From: Pseudomonadota bacterium
GTDB taxonomy: Bacteria > Pseudomonadota > Alphaproteobacteria > Rhizobiales > Beijerinckiaceae
Assembly: GCA_023426505.1 (NCBI GenBank)
Contig: JAFAAP010000316.1
Location: forward strand, 1-18,806
Length of the DNA: 18,806 nt
Direction: 5' to 3'
The notes below the pieces were generated by a model that had not been told where the DNA came from, did no database searches, and worked only from the letters and a program-made list of their open reading frames with translations. Shown piece by piece: positions 6,332-14,540 of the stretch. The number at the start of each line of letters is the position of its first letter. Position 1 is the stretch's first letter. A program made the translations under genes and the position numbers.

Positions 6332-9085
6332 ATGGCAAACAAGATGCTCATCGATGCCTCACACCCGGAAGAGACCCGGGTCGTGGTGGTGCGTGGTCAG
6401 AAGGTCGAAGAATTCGACTTCGAATCCGCTAACCGGAAGCAGCTGCGAGGCAATATCTACCTCGCCAAGGTCACCAGGGTCGAACCGTCCCTGCAGGCGG
6501 CCTTCGTCGAGTACGGCGGCAACCGCCACGGGTTCCTCGCCTTCAGCGAGATCCACCCCGATTACTACCAGATTCCGGTCGCCGACCGGCAGGCGCTGCT
6601 CGAGGCCGAGGCCGAAGCCCAGCGCGAGGAAGAGCGCGAGGAGGAGCGGCGCAGCCGCCGTCGTCGCCGCTCCGCGCCCCGCCGGGCCGAGGCGGACGAG
6701 TCCGTCGCCTCGGCCGAGGTGATCTCCGCCGAGGGTGAAGACACCGAAGCCTCTGCCGCAGGCTCCGAAGCCTCGGGTGAAAGCCAGACTGGCGAGCAGA
6801 CCGACGCAACCGTGACCGAGGCTGCGGCCGGGGAAGCTCCAGACCAGGAGAATGGCGAGCCGGCTGAGACCGCCGCCGCATCCGAAGCAGGCGAGCAGGC
6901 GGAGACGCAGGAGGCTGCGCCCCGATCCGAGCCGTCGGAGGGGGCGCCCTCCTTCGAGCCCGTTCAGGACGCCTCCGCCGATGTGGTCGAGAGCACCGAG
7001 GCCGCCGACGAGGACGAGGAGGACGACGAGGAAGAGGGCGGCGAGGAGGACGAGGAGGAGCACGTCGAGCAGCTCGGCGGCGGCGACGCCCTCGAGGACG
7101 TCCCGCAGCGCCCGCGCCTGCCTCGCAAGCAGTACAAGATCCAGGAAGTCATCAAGCGCCGCCAGGTGCTGCTGGTCCAGGTCGTCAAGGAGGAGCGCGG
7201 CAACAAGGGCGCGGCTCTGACCACCTACCTGTCGCTCGCCGGCCGCTATTCGGTGCTGATGCCCAACACCGGCCGCGGCGGCGGCATCTCCCGCAAGATC
7301 ACCAACGCGGCCGACCGCAAGCGCCTGAAGGAGATCGCCCAGGAGCTCGAGGTTCCGGAGGGCATGGGGATCATCCTGCGCACGGCAGGCGCCTCGCGCA
7401 CCAAGCCTGAGATCAAGCGCGACTACGAATACCTGATGCGTCTGTGGGAGAGTGTGCGCGAGCTGACCCTGAGCTCCTCCGCCCCTGCCCTCGTCTACGA
7501 GGAAGGCTCGCTCATCAAGCGCGCGATTCGCGACCTCTACAACAAGGACATCGACGACGTCCTCGTGTCCGGCGAGGACGGCTACCGCGAGGCCAAGGAC
7601 TTCATGCGCATGCTCATGCCGAGTCATGCCAAGATCGTCCAGCCCTACCGGGAGCCGCAGCCGGTCTTCGCCAAATACGGCGTCGAGGCTCAGCTCGACG
7701 CGATGTTCTCCAACACGGTCACGCTGAAGTCCGGCGGCTACCTCGTCATCAACCCGACCGAGGCGCTGGTCTCCATCGACGTGAACTCGGGGCGTTCCAC
7801 CCGCGAGCACAATATCGAGGACACCGCCCTCCGGACGAACCTGGAGGCGGCCGAGGAGATCGCCCGGCAGCTGCGCCTGCGCGACTTGGCGGGCCTCATC
7901 GTCATCGACTTCATCGACATGGAGGAGAAGCGGAACAACCGCGCCGTCGAGAAGAAGCTGAACGAGTGCCTCAAGAACGACCGCGCCCGCATCCAGGTCG
8001 GCCGCATCTCGCCGTTCGGTCTGCTGGAGATGTCGCGCCAGCGCATCCGCACGGGCGTGCTCGAATCCTCCTCGGTGCCCTGCCCGCACTGCGCCGGGAC
8101 CGGCTTCGTGCGCTCGACCCCATCGGTCGCCTTGCACGTGCTGCGCTCGATCGAGGAGACCCTCATCAAGAATTCCGGCTACAACCTCATCGTCCGGACC
8201 CGGACGGAGGCGGCCTTCTACATCCTCAACCAGAAGCGCGTGCATTTGCGCGAGCTGGAGACCCGGTTCGGCGTCGCCATCTCGATCGTCGCCGACGACA
8301 GCCTGACCGGCACGACGAACTACGCCATCGACCGGGGCGAACCGGCCCTGCGCATCGAGCACAAGGCGGCCGCGACGGGCATCCAGATCGACGCGATCGT
8401 GCCCGTGGACGAGCCGGTCGAGGCTGAGGCCGAAGTGGAGGCCGAGGACGAGGAGGAGACCCACGTCGAAGCCCGCGGCGAGGAGAACGGCGAGGAAGGC
8501 GGCGGACGCCGCCGTCGCCGTCGTCGGCGTCGCCGCGGTCGCGACCGGGAGGCCTTCGCGGGCGAGGCCCAGGGCGAGGAAGCCGGCGCCGAGACTGACG
8601 AGGAAGAGGAAGGCCAGGAGGACGTCTCCGGCGCCGAGGCCTCCATGGAATCCATGGAGGGCGTCGAGGAGGCCGAGACCGCTGGCGCCGAGGGCGAGGA
8701 ACGCGGCGGACGCCGCCGCCGCCGTGGCCGCCGCGGCGGTCGTGGCCGCACCCGCGAGGAGGGGATGGAGGTCGCCAACGACGACGATTTCGTGGCCCAG
8801 CGCGAGGTCGCGGCCGTGATGGCCGAGGAGGTTCCGGTTCCCGCGACCGAGCCGGTCGTGAGCATCGAGACGGCCGAGGCCGAGCACGCTGCTCCTCCTG
8901 CCGCCGAGACGACGCCCGCAGCCGAAGAGAAGTCCGTCGCGCAACCTGCCGAGGCAGCACCGGTCCAGCCGGCCGCCGAGCCGGAGCCCGAACCCGTGGC
9001 GGTCGTCCTGACCCCGCCGGATCCGGATCGCCCCAAGCGCGCCGGCTGGTGGTCGAAGGCGAAGTCGGTTTTGAGCGGATCCTGA
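6332..9085 (+). CDS. rne: Ribonuclease E
   Basis: This is the endoribonuclease that begins mRNA decay, processes rRNA and tRNA precursors, and scaffolds the degradosome. The 917-residue protein has an S1 RNA-binding domain split into about 35-88 and 262-330 by a 170-residue low-complexity insert (Glu/Asp-rich, with an Arg block near 107-118). The RNase H-like and 5'-sensor parts follow, then the DNase I-like catalytic core. The magnesium ligands are recognisable as Asp483 and Asn485 (SIDVNSGRS) and Asp526 (VIDFIDM), matching E. coli D303, N305 and D346 in spacing. The zinc-link CPHC is at 584-587. The C-terminal half is disordered, alternating acidic tracts with Arg-rich RNA-binding patches at about 726-739 and 791-806, and ends in a conserved-looking PKRAGWW tail near 905. 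The start MANKMLIDA is standard for the family. Confidence 0.97.
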   Translation: MANKMLIDASHPEETRVVVVRGQKVEEFDFESANRKQLRGNIYLAKVTRVEPSLQAAFVEYGGNRHGFLAFSEIHPDYYQIPVADRQALLEAEAEAQREEEREEERRSRRRRRSAPRRAEADESVASAEVISAEGEDTEASAAGSEASGESQTGEQTDATVTEAAAGEAPDQENGEPAETAAASEAGEQAETQEAAPRSEPSEGAPSFEPVQDASADVVESTEAADEDEEDDEEEGGEEDEEEHVEQLGGGDALEDVPQRPRLPRKQYKIQEVIKRRQVLLVQVVKEERGNKGAALTTYLSLAGRYSVLMPNTGRGGGISRKITNAADRKRLKEIAQELEVPEGMGIILRTAGASRTKPEIKRDYEYLMRLWESVRELTLSSSAPALVYEEGSLIKRAIRDLYNKDIDDVLVSGEDGYREAKDFMRMLMPSHAKIVQPYREPQPVFAKYGVEAQLDAMFSNTVTLKSGGYLVINPTEALVSIDVNSGRSTREHNIEDTALRTNLEAAEEIARQLRLRDLAGLIVIDFIDMEEKRNNRAVEKKLNECLKNDRARIQVGRISPFGLLEMSRQRIRTGVLESSSVPCPHCAGTGFVRSTPSVALHVLRSIEETLIKNSGYNLIVRTRTEAAFYILNQKRVHLRELETRFGVAISIVADDSLTGTTNYAIDRGEPALRIEHKAAATGIQIDAIVPVDEPVEAEAEVEAEDEEETHVEARGEENGEEGGGRRRRRRRRRRGRDREAFAGEAQGEEAGAETDEEEEGQEDVSGAEASMESMEGVEEAETAGAEGEERGGRRRRRGRRGGRGRTREEGMEVANDDDFVAQREVAAVMAEEVPVPATEPVVSIETAEAEHAAPPAAETTPAAEEKSVAQPAEAAPVQPAAEPEPEPVAVVLTPPDPDRPKRAGWWSKAKSVLSGS

Positions 9086-9094
9086 GGATCCGCT
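9074..9094 (+). terminator. Hairpin with the rne stop codon as its loop
   Basis: AGCGGATCC and GGATCCGCT are perfect 9-bp complements separated only by TGA, the rne stop codon. No clear U-run follows, so termination would be weak or Rho-assisted; the hairpin may instead protect the mRNA 3' end. It lies 27 nt before the end of the convergent aminotransferase gene and, being symmetrical, could also act on that transcript. Confidence 0.5.
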
Positions 9095-9121
9095 TCCAAG
9101 CCCTTCAGACGACTAGAAAAT

Positions 9122-10303
9122 TCACTTCAACCAGGTCGCGAGGCGGGCAACCGTCTCGCGACAATCGTTTTCGGAGCCCGCGAAGGACAGGCGCAGGTAA
9201 TGCGAGCCTTCGATGGGATCGAAGTCGAGGCCGGGCGTTGCGGCCACGCCCGCCTCCTCCAGCATGCGCCTGGAGAAGCCGATGGAGTCGTTCGTGAACC
9301 GGGCGATGTCGGCGTAGATGTAGAAAGCGCCGTCCACCGGGTGCATCTCGGTGATTCCGATCCGCGGCAGCTCCTCGAGCAGGTACGCGCGATTGCGGGC
9401 GTAACCCGCCTTCACGGCCTCCAGCTCCTCCGTTGCGTCGAAGGCCGCGAGCGCGGCGACCTGGGAGAGGTAGGGCGGCGAGATGTAGAAATTCTGCGCC
9501 AGGCGCTCGATGGGGCGCACGAGCCGCTCCGGCACCACGATCCAGCCGATGCGCCAGCCGGTCATGCAATAGTACTTGGAGAAGGAGTTGATCACGACCG
9601 CATCGTCATCGGACGACAGCGCCGTGGAGGCGTCCTGGCCATAGGTGAGGCCGTGATAGATCTCATCGGAGATGAACCACAAGCCCAGGCGGCGGCAGGT
9701 CTCGCCGAGTTCCGCCAGCGCCTTCCGGCCGATCATGGTCCCGGACGGGTTCGCCGGGCTCATGGCTAGGATGCCGTGGAGCGGCTTCTCCGCATGGGCC
9801 TTTTCGATGGCGCTCGCGGTCATGATCCAGCCGTCCGCCTTGGTCAGGGGGATGATGACCGGCTCGAGGTCGAGCGCCTCCAGGATGTTGCGGTAGGCGG
9901 GGTATCCCGGGGCCGTGATGGCGACCCGCTGGCCGGGATCGAACAGGCTCAGGAAGGCGAGCACGAATCCGGCCGACGAGCCCGTGGTGACCACCACCCG
10001 CTCCGGCGCCAGGGCGACCCCATAGGCGTCGCGGTAGTGGCGGGCGATCCGCTCCCTCAGGGTCGCCATGCCGAGGGCTTCCGTATAGCCGATGCGCCCG
10101 GCGTCCAGCGCCGCCTTGGCGGCCTCCCGGGCAGCCCGGGGCGCGGGCGCGGAAGGCTGGCCGACCTCCATGTGGATCACGCTATCCCCCCGCCTTTCCT
10201 TGGCGGCGGCGGTGCTCAGCACGTCCATGGCGAGGAACGACGACACCCGCTCCATGCGGCGGGCCACGAGGGGAAGAGGAAGGGATGCGGATGATCTGGT
10301 CAT
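9122..10303 (-). CDS. PLP-dependent aminotransferase, class I/II (fold type I)
   Basis: The 393-residue enzyme moves an amino group between an amino acid and a 2-oxo acid using pyridoxal phosphate. All fold-type I landmarks are present: an SPANPSGT loop (Asn185), SDEIYHGL (Asp213 and Tyr216, which hold the pyridine ring and phenolic oxygen), SFSKYYCMTGWRIG (Schiff-base Lys243, Arg251) and HYLRLSFAG (Arg371, which binds the substrate carboxylate). It looks like the AspC/AlaT-like branch, but the amino-acid substrate cannot be told from sequence alone. The first ATG (10303) is used; the next possible start, Met17, has no Shine-Dalgarno. The gene is monocistronic, convergent with rne and divergent from the DsbA-family gene. 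Confidence 0.92.
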   Translation of the reverse strand: MTRSSASLPLPLVARRMERVSSFLAMDVLSTAAAKERRGDSVIHMEVGQPSAPAPRAAREAAKAALDAGRIGYTEALGMATLRERIARHYRDAYGVALAPERVVVTTGSSAGFVLAFLSLFDPGQRVAITAPGYPAYRNILEALDLEPVIIPLTKADGWIMTASAIEKAHAEKPLHGILAMSPANPSGTMIGRKALAELGETCRRLGLWFISDEIYHGLTYGQDASTALSSDDDAVVINSFSKYYCMTGWRIGWIVVPERLVRPIERLAQNFYISPPYLSQVAALAAFDATEELEAVKAGYARNRAYLLEELPRIGITEMHPVDGAFYIYADIARFTNDSIGFSRRMLEEAGVAATPGLDFDPIEGSHYLRLSFAGSENDCRETVARLATWLK

Positions 10304-10367
10304 GCAAGGCTCGTAGCCCCTGACGGAGCCGGTCTCAAGGCGCTTGCGCGTCCAACGAAGCCGTGAA

Positions 10368-10396
10368 TTGACGGATTCTCTGCAAACCCGCTAAGG
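10368..10396 (+). promoter_or_regulatory. Possible promoter for the DsbA-family gene
   Basis: TTGACG (10368-10373), a 17-nt spacer and CTAAGG (10391-10396) fit a housekeeping promoter with a good -35 and a poor -10 box. Start would be near 10403, leaving a leader of about 90 nt that contains a perfect GGCAGG-CAT-CCTGCC hairpin at 10454-10468, 12 nt before the AGAAGGA ribosome binding site. Confidence 0.35.
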
Positions 10397-10491
10397 CAGT
10401 CGGGACCAAGGCCATCCCGGCGCCCCAAATTCAGGCGACAATGGGACTCGATCGGCAGGCATCCTGCCACGGCCCCTCAGAAGGACCCACC

Positions 10492-11271
10492 ATGCGTTTC
10501 CCGCTTCTCAAACTCTGCCAGGCCGCAGCCGTGATCGGCGCCCTGGCCGTCGGCCCCTCCGCGATGGCCCAGAACGCCGCCTTCACGGAGCAGCAGCGCC
10601 AGGCCATCGGCGAGATCGTGAAGGACTACCTGATCAAGAACCCCGAGGTCCTGACCGAGGTGATCGCCGAGCTCGAGAAGCGTCAGGCCGAGGCCCAGCG
10701 GGTCTCCCAGGCGGGCGCCCTCAAGGAGACCCGACAGACGCTGCTGAACGCCTCCCACTCCTTCGTGGTCGGCAACCCCTCCGGCGACGTCACCCTCGTC
10801 GAATTCTTCGACTACAACTGCGGCTACTGCAAGCGGGCCCTCACCGACCTCAAGACCCTGGTCAAGGCCGACCCGAAGCTGCGCGTGGTGCTGAAGGACT
10901 TCCCGGTCCTCGGCCCCGATTCCGTCGAGGCGAGCCGCGTGGCGCTCGCGGCCGGCAAGCAGCTCCAGGGCGACAAGCTCTTCGACTTCCACGTGAAGGT
11001 CATGGACAGCAAGGGCCGGGTGAACGGCGAGCGCGCCATGGCGGTCGCCAAGGACATGGGCCTGGACATGGCCCGCCTGCAGAAGGACATGCAGGGGCCC
11101 GAGATCCAGGCCGCGCTCCAGGAAAACATGGGGCTGGGCGACAAGCTGAGCCTCAGCGGAACGCCGGCCTTCATCATCGGCGACGAGATCATCCCCGGCG
11201 CGGTCGGCCTTGATCCCCTCAAGCAGGTTGTCTCCAACGTGCGCCAGTGCGGCAAGGCCAATTGCGGCTGA
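10492..11271 (+). CDS. Periplasmic DsbA-family thiol oxidoreductase (Com1/ScsC-like)
   Basis: The 259-residue protein starts at ATG 10492, chosen over the in-frame ATG at 10441 because AGAAGGA lies 6 nt upstream and the next residues form a clean signal peptide ending AMA (cleavage about 26). A helical N-terminal segment (about 30-75, FTEQQRQAIGEIVKDYL...) resembles the oligomerisation stalk of ScsC-like proteins. The thioredoxin fold follows, with active site CGYC at 110-113 (FFDYNCGYCKRAL) and the cis-proline loop SGTPAF (Pro225). These features support thiol-disulfide oxidation or isomerisation of exported proteins. Two more cysteines (253 and 258) sit at the extreme C-terminus. No DsbB/DsbD partner is visible nearby, so oxidase versus isomerase cannot be decided. 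Confidence 0.92.
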   Translation: MRFPLLKLCQAAAVIGALAVGPSAMAQNAAFTEQQRQAIGEIVKDYLIKNPEVLTEVIAELEKRQAEAQRVSQAGALKETRQTLLNASHSFVVGNPSGDVTLVEFFDYNCGYCKRALTDLKTLVKADPKLRVVLKDFPVLGPDSVEASRVALAAGKQLQGDKLFDFHVKVMDSKGRVNGERAMAVAKDMGLDMARLQKDMQGPEIQAALQENMGLGDKLSLSGTPAFIIGDEIIPGAVGLDPLKQVVSNVRQCGKANCG

Positions 11272-11302
11272 ACGCGAACGGTTCGATAGAGCCATGAAAA
11301 GC

Positions 11303-11324
11303 GGGCCGCACCCGAGTGCGGCCC
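11303..11324 (+). terminator. Terminator hairpin after the DsbA-family gene
   Basis: A perfect 9-bp GC-rich stem, GGGCCGCAC/GTGCGGCCC, closes a four-base CCGA loop 31 nt past the stop codon and is followed by a pyrimidine-rich tract (CCTCTCCTCC) rather than a pure U-run. It probably separates this gene from aroQ. Confidence 0.65.
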
Positions 11325-11505
11325 CTCTCCTCCTCGAATTCGCCTCAATTGAAGCGCTCGGAAGGCTGAACCGGCTGGACTTTCGCAAGGGAAGCCAAGC
11401 GCAGCCTCTGGAAAGCCCCGGTTTTCCCCTTCCCCCTCGTCCGCCTTTTGGCTAAGAGGGCCAGTCGGCTCCACCGAATGGAGCCATCCGGAACGCTCTT
11501 TTGCG

Positions 11506-11973
11506 ATGATCACCGTCCACGTCCTCAACGGACCGAACCTCAACCTGCTCGGGCAGCGGGAGCCTACGGTCTACGGCAGCACCACGCTGGCCGAGATCGA
11601 GCGGCTCGTGCGCGGCAGGGCCGAGGCGCTGGACGCTTCCATCACATTCCGCCAGTCGAACCACGAAGGACATCTGGTCGACTGGATCCAGGAAGCCGGA
11701 GCGCAGGGAGCCGGTGTCGTCATCAATGCCGGCGCCTACACCCATACCTCGATCGCCCTCAGGGACGCCATTGCAGGCAGCGGCGCCCCGACGATTGAGG
11801 TCCATCTCTCGAACGTACATGCTCGCGAGGGTTTTCGTCACCGTTCGCTCATCGCACCGGTCTCGGTGGGAGTGATCTGCGGTTTCGGGCCGATGAGCTA
11901 TCTGCTCGGCCTGGAAGCGGTTCACCGCGTGCTGGTCGAGCGGGCGCAGAAGACCAAGCCCTCCCAACATTAA
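11506..11973 (+). CDS. aroQ: 3-dehydroquinate dehydratase, type II
   Basis: It removes water from 3-dehydroquinate to give 3-dehydroshikimate, the third step of the shikimate pathway to aromatic amino acids, in the cytoplasm. The 155 residues match the small dodecameric type II enzyme in length. Visible landmarks are LNGPNLNLLGQREP at 7-20 (Arg18), the catalytic Tyr23 in VYG, NAGAYTHTS (74-82) and EVHLSNVHAREGFR (His100, Arg111). The Shine-Dalgarno is weak (GGAACG about 12 nt upstream), yet no other start fits because the N-terminal beta-strand begins at Met1. It is followed after 27 nt by accB and is probably co-transcribed with accBC, an arrangement I recall as common in alphaproteobacteria. 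Confidence 0.96.
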   Translation: MITVHVLNGPNLNLLGQREPTVYGSTTLAEIERLVRGRAEALDASITFRQSNHEGHLVDWIQEAGAQGAGVVINAGAYTHTSIALRDAIAGSGAPTIEVHLSNVHAREGFRHRSLIAPVSVGVICGFGPMSYLLGLEAVHRVLVERAQKTKPSQH

Positions 11974-12000
11974 CATCCTCAGGAATAAGAGGTGAGCCCC

Positions 12001-12480
12001 ATGGCCAAGGACAACCCTTTCGATCCCGATCTCGTGCGTGAGCTGGCGACCCTGATCGCCGACACCGATCTCACCGAGATCGAAGTGGAGAAGGGCGACC
12101 TTCGCATCCGCGTGGCCCGTACCGTGACGGCGACTATGACGGTCCCGGTCGCCGCGCCGGCCGCATCCCCGGCCCCGGTCATCGCGCCGCCGCCCGCCGC
12201 CAGCGAGGCCGCCGCGGCCGCAGCCGCCAAGTCGTCCGCGCCCCATCCGGGCGCCGTGCTCTCGCCGATGGTCGGCACGGCCTACCGCAAGCCCTCCCCG
12301 GACGCGAAGGCCTTCGTCGAGGTCGGCTCCAAGGTTCAGGCCGGCGACAAGGTCCTGCTCGTCGAGGCCATGAAGACCTTCAACGAGATCGTGGCGCCCC
12401 GCGCCGGCACCGTGACTGCCATCTATGTCGAAGACGGAACCCCGGTCGAGTACGGCGAACCCCTCCTCGTCATCGAGTAA
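12001..12480 (+). CDS. accB: Biotin carboxyl carrier protein of acetyl-CoA carboxylase
   Basis: It carries the biotin that shuttles CO2 from biotin carboxylase to the carboxyltransferase in the first committed step of fatty-acid synthesis. It has 159 residues: an N-terminal region (1-40), an Ala/Pro-rich flexible linker (about 43-80) and a C-terminal biotinyl domain (about 82-159) with VEAMKTFNEI, where Lys125 is the biotinylation site. The start at 12001 is preferred over GTG at 11992 because the Shine-Dalgarno AAGAGGTGA (11986-11994) has the right spacing to the ATG and overlaps the GTG. The accC start follows 8 nt after the stop, so the two subunits are translated from one message. Confidence 0.97.
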   Translation: MAKDNPFDPDLVRELATLIADTDLTEIEVEKGDLRIRVARTVTATMTVPVAAPAASPAPVIAPPPAASEAAAAAAAKSSAPHPGAVLSPMVGTAYRKPSPDAKAFVEVGSKVQAGDKVLLVEAMKTFNEIVAPRAGTVTAIYVEDGTPVEYGEPLLVIE

Positions 12481-12488
12481 GGCGCGAC

Positions 12489-13844
12489 ATGTTCGATAAG
12501 ATCCTCATTGCCAATCGCGGCGAGATCGCCCTGCGCATCCTGCGCGCCGCGAAGGAGCTCGGCATCGCGACGGTCGCCGTGCACTCCACCGCCGATGCCG
12601 ACGCCATGCATGTCCGTCTCGCCGACGAGAGCGTGTGCATCGGCCCGCCGGCCGCCCGCGACAGCTATCTCAACATCCCGGCTCTGATCGCCGCCTGCGA
12701 GATCACCGGCGCCGACGCGATCCATCCCGGCTACGGCTTCCTCTCCGAGAACGCCCGCTTCGCCGAGGTTCTGGATCACCACCGCATCGCCTTCATCGGC
12801 CCCAAGGCGGAGCACATCCGCATCATGGGCGACAAGATCGAGGCCAAGCGCACCGCCAAGCGCCTCGGCATCCCTTGCGTGCCCGGCTCCGAAGGCGGCA
12901 TCACCGACGAGGACGAGGCCAAGAAGGTCGCCAAATCCATCGGCTATCCGGTCATCATCAAGGCGGCGGCCGGCGGCGGCGGACGCGGCATGAAGGTCGC
13001 ACGCACGGAGGACGACCTCGTCCACGCGCTCCAGACCGCCAAGACCGAGGCCAAGGCCGCCTTCGGCGACGACGCGGTCTATATCGAGAAGTACCTCGAG
13101 AAGCCGCGCCATATCGAGATCCAGGTCCTCGGCGACGGCAAGGGCAACGCCATCCACCTGGGCGAGCGTGACTGCTCGCTTCAGCGCCGCCACCAGAAGG
13201 TCTGGGAGGAAGGCCCCTCGCCCGCCCTCAACGTCGAGATGCGCGAGAAGATCGGCGGCATCGTCGCCAAGGCGATGCAGGAGCTGAAATATGCCGGCGC
13301 CGGCACGATCGAGTTCCTCTACGAGGACGGCGAGTTCTACTTCATCGAGATGAACACGCGCATCCAGGTGGAGCACCCGGTCACGGAGATGATCACCGGC
13401 ATCGACCTGGTGAACGAGCAGATCCGCGTCGCCGCGGGCGCGCCGCTCTCGGTCGGACAGGAGGACATCCACATCGAGGGCCACGCCATCGAGTGCCGCG
13501 TCAATGCGGAGCATCCCTCCACCTTCCGGCCGTCCCCCGGCACGATCAGCTACTTCCACCCGCCGGGTGGCCTCGGCGTGCGCGTGGATTCGGCCGCCTA
13601 CCAGGGCTATCGCATCCCGCCCCACTACGACTCGCTGGTCGCCAAGCTCATCGTGCACGGCCGCACCCGCAACGAGTGCCTCATGCGCCTGCGCCGGGCC
13701 CTCGACGAGTTCGTGGTCGACGGCATCGAGACCACCCTGCCGCTCTTCCGCACGCTCGTTCGCAACCCGGACATCCAGAACGGCCAGTACGACATCCACT
13801 GGCTCGAGAACTTCCTGAAGACGGGCGGCATTGAGGAAGCCTAA
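12489..13844 (+). CDS. accC: Biotin carboxylase subunit of acetyl-CoA carboxylase
   Basis: It uses ATP and bicarbonate to carboxylate the biotin on AccB. The 451 residues have the expected biotin carboxylase N-domain, ATP-grasp and C-domain order and the family's usual length. Visible catalytic elements include Lys116, the glycine-rich ATP lid KAAAGGGGRGMK (158-169), His208 in PRHIE, the RDCSLQRRHQK block ending at Lys237, and FIEMNTRIQVEHPVTE with Glu287, Asn289 and Arg291. The carboxyltransferase subunits accA and accD are not in this window. An AAGG ribosome-binding word straddles the accB stop, 7 nt before the ATG, which fits translational coupling. Confidence 0.98.
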   Translation: MFDKILIANRGEIALRILRAAKELGIATVAVHSTADADAMHVRLADESVCIGPPAARDSYLNIPALIAACEITGADAIHPGYGFLSENARFAEVLDHHRIAFIGPKAEHIRIMGDKIEAKRTAKRLGIPCVPGSEGGITDEDEAKKVAKSIGYPVIIKAAAGGGGRGMKVARTEDDLVHALQTAKTEAKAAFGDDAVYIEKYLEKPRHIEIQVLGDGKGNAIHLGERDCSLQRRHQKVWEEGPSPALNVEMREKIGGIVAKAMQELKYAGAGTIEFLYEDGEFYFIEMNTRIQVEHPVTEMITGIDLVNEQIRVAAGAPLSVGQEDIHIEGHAIECRVNAEHPSTFRPSPGTISYFHPPGGLGVRVDSAAYQGYRIPPHYDSLVAKLIVHGRTRNECLMRLRRALDEFVVDGIETTLPLFRTLVRNPDIQNGQYDIHWLENFLKTGGIEEA

Positions 13845-13865
13845 AGGCGTGCTACCTTTAGGCTG

Positions 13866-14540
13866 ATGAGGGCTGACCAGTTCGAGATCACGCCTGAGAT
13901 CCTGCTCAAGGCGTATGCGGCCGGCATCTTTCCCATGGCGGAGGATGCCGACGACCCGTCGCTGTTCTGGGTCGAGCCACGCGAGAGGGGGATCATCCCC
14001 CTCGATCGCTTTCACGTGGGCAAGCGCCTCGCCCGCACGGTCCGCTCCGATCAGTTCGAGGTGCGGGTCGATCAGGACTTCGATGCCGTGATCGCCGGCT
14101 GCGCGGCCCCCGGCTACGACCGCGAGAAGACCTGGATCAGCGGCCGGATCCGCCGCCTCTACGGCGAGCTGTTCGATTCAGGCTATTGCCACACGGTCGA
14201 GGTCTATCAGGACAACCGCCTCGTCGGCGGCCTCTATGGCGTGCGCCTGCGCAGTGCCTTCTTCGGCGAGAGCATGTTCCACACGGAACGTGATGCCTCC
14301 AAGGTCGCCCTCGTGCATCTCGTGGCGCGCCTGCGGCGGGGCGGCTTCACGCTTCTCGACACCCAGTTCGTGACGGCGCATCTGGCCCAGTTCGGCGCCA
14401 TCGAGGTGCCGCGCCGGAGCTACAAGCAGATGCTGCGCGCCGCCATGGACCAGGAGGCCGACTGGCACGTCTGGCCCCGTGGTCACATCGTCACGGGCGA
14501 GGAGGCTCTTGCTGCGCTTAGCCCCAGCCCCGGCCTTTAA
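13866..14540 (+). CDS. aat: Leucyl/phenylalanyl-tRNA--protein transferase
   Basis: It adds Leu or Phe from aminoacyl-tRNA to the N-terminal Arg or Lys of proteins, marking them for ClpS/ClpAP degradation (bacterial N-end rule). The 224 residues are near the family length of about 230. Recognisable blocks are FWVEPRERGIIPL (34-46), TWISGRIRRLYGELF (89-103), GGLYG (121-125), GESMF (134-138) and LLDTQFVTAHLAQFGA in the second half. It begins 21 nt after accC and is probably the last gene of the aroQ-accB-accC-aat transcript. The final four bases, TTAA, also supply the stop codon of the convergent DUF2155 gene. Confidence 0.96.
   Translation: MRADQFEITPEILLKAYAAGIFPMAEDADDPSLFWVEPRERGIIPLDRFHVGKRLARTVRSDQFEVRVDQDFDAVIAGCAAPGYDREKTWISGRIRRLYGELFDSGYCHTVEVYQDNRLVGGLYGVRLRSAFFGESMFHTERDASKVALVHLVARLRRGGFTLLDTQFVTAHLAQFGAIEVPRRSYKQMLRAAMDQEADWHVWPRGHIVTGEEALAALSPSPGL

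Noticed and set aside
6359..8944. 861-codon minus-strand ORF opposite rne
   Set aside because: Its composition (Leu/Gly/Ala/Asp runs mirroring the rne acidic and arginine tracts) is explained entirely by codon bias of rne on the other strand.
12423..14015. 530-codon minus-strand ORF across accB, accC and aat
   Set aside because: It crosses three well-supported genes antisense and has no domain signature, so it is a high-GC shadow frame.
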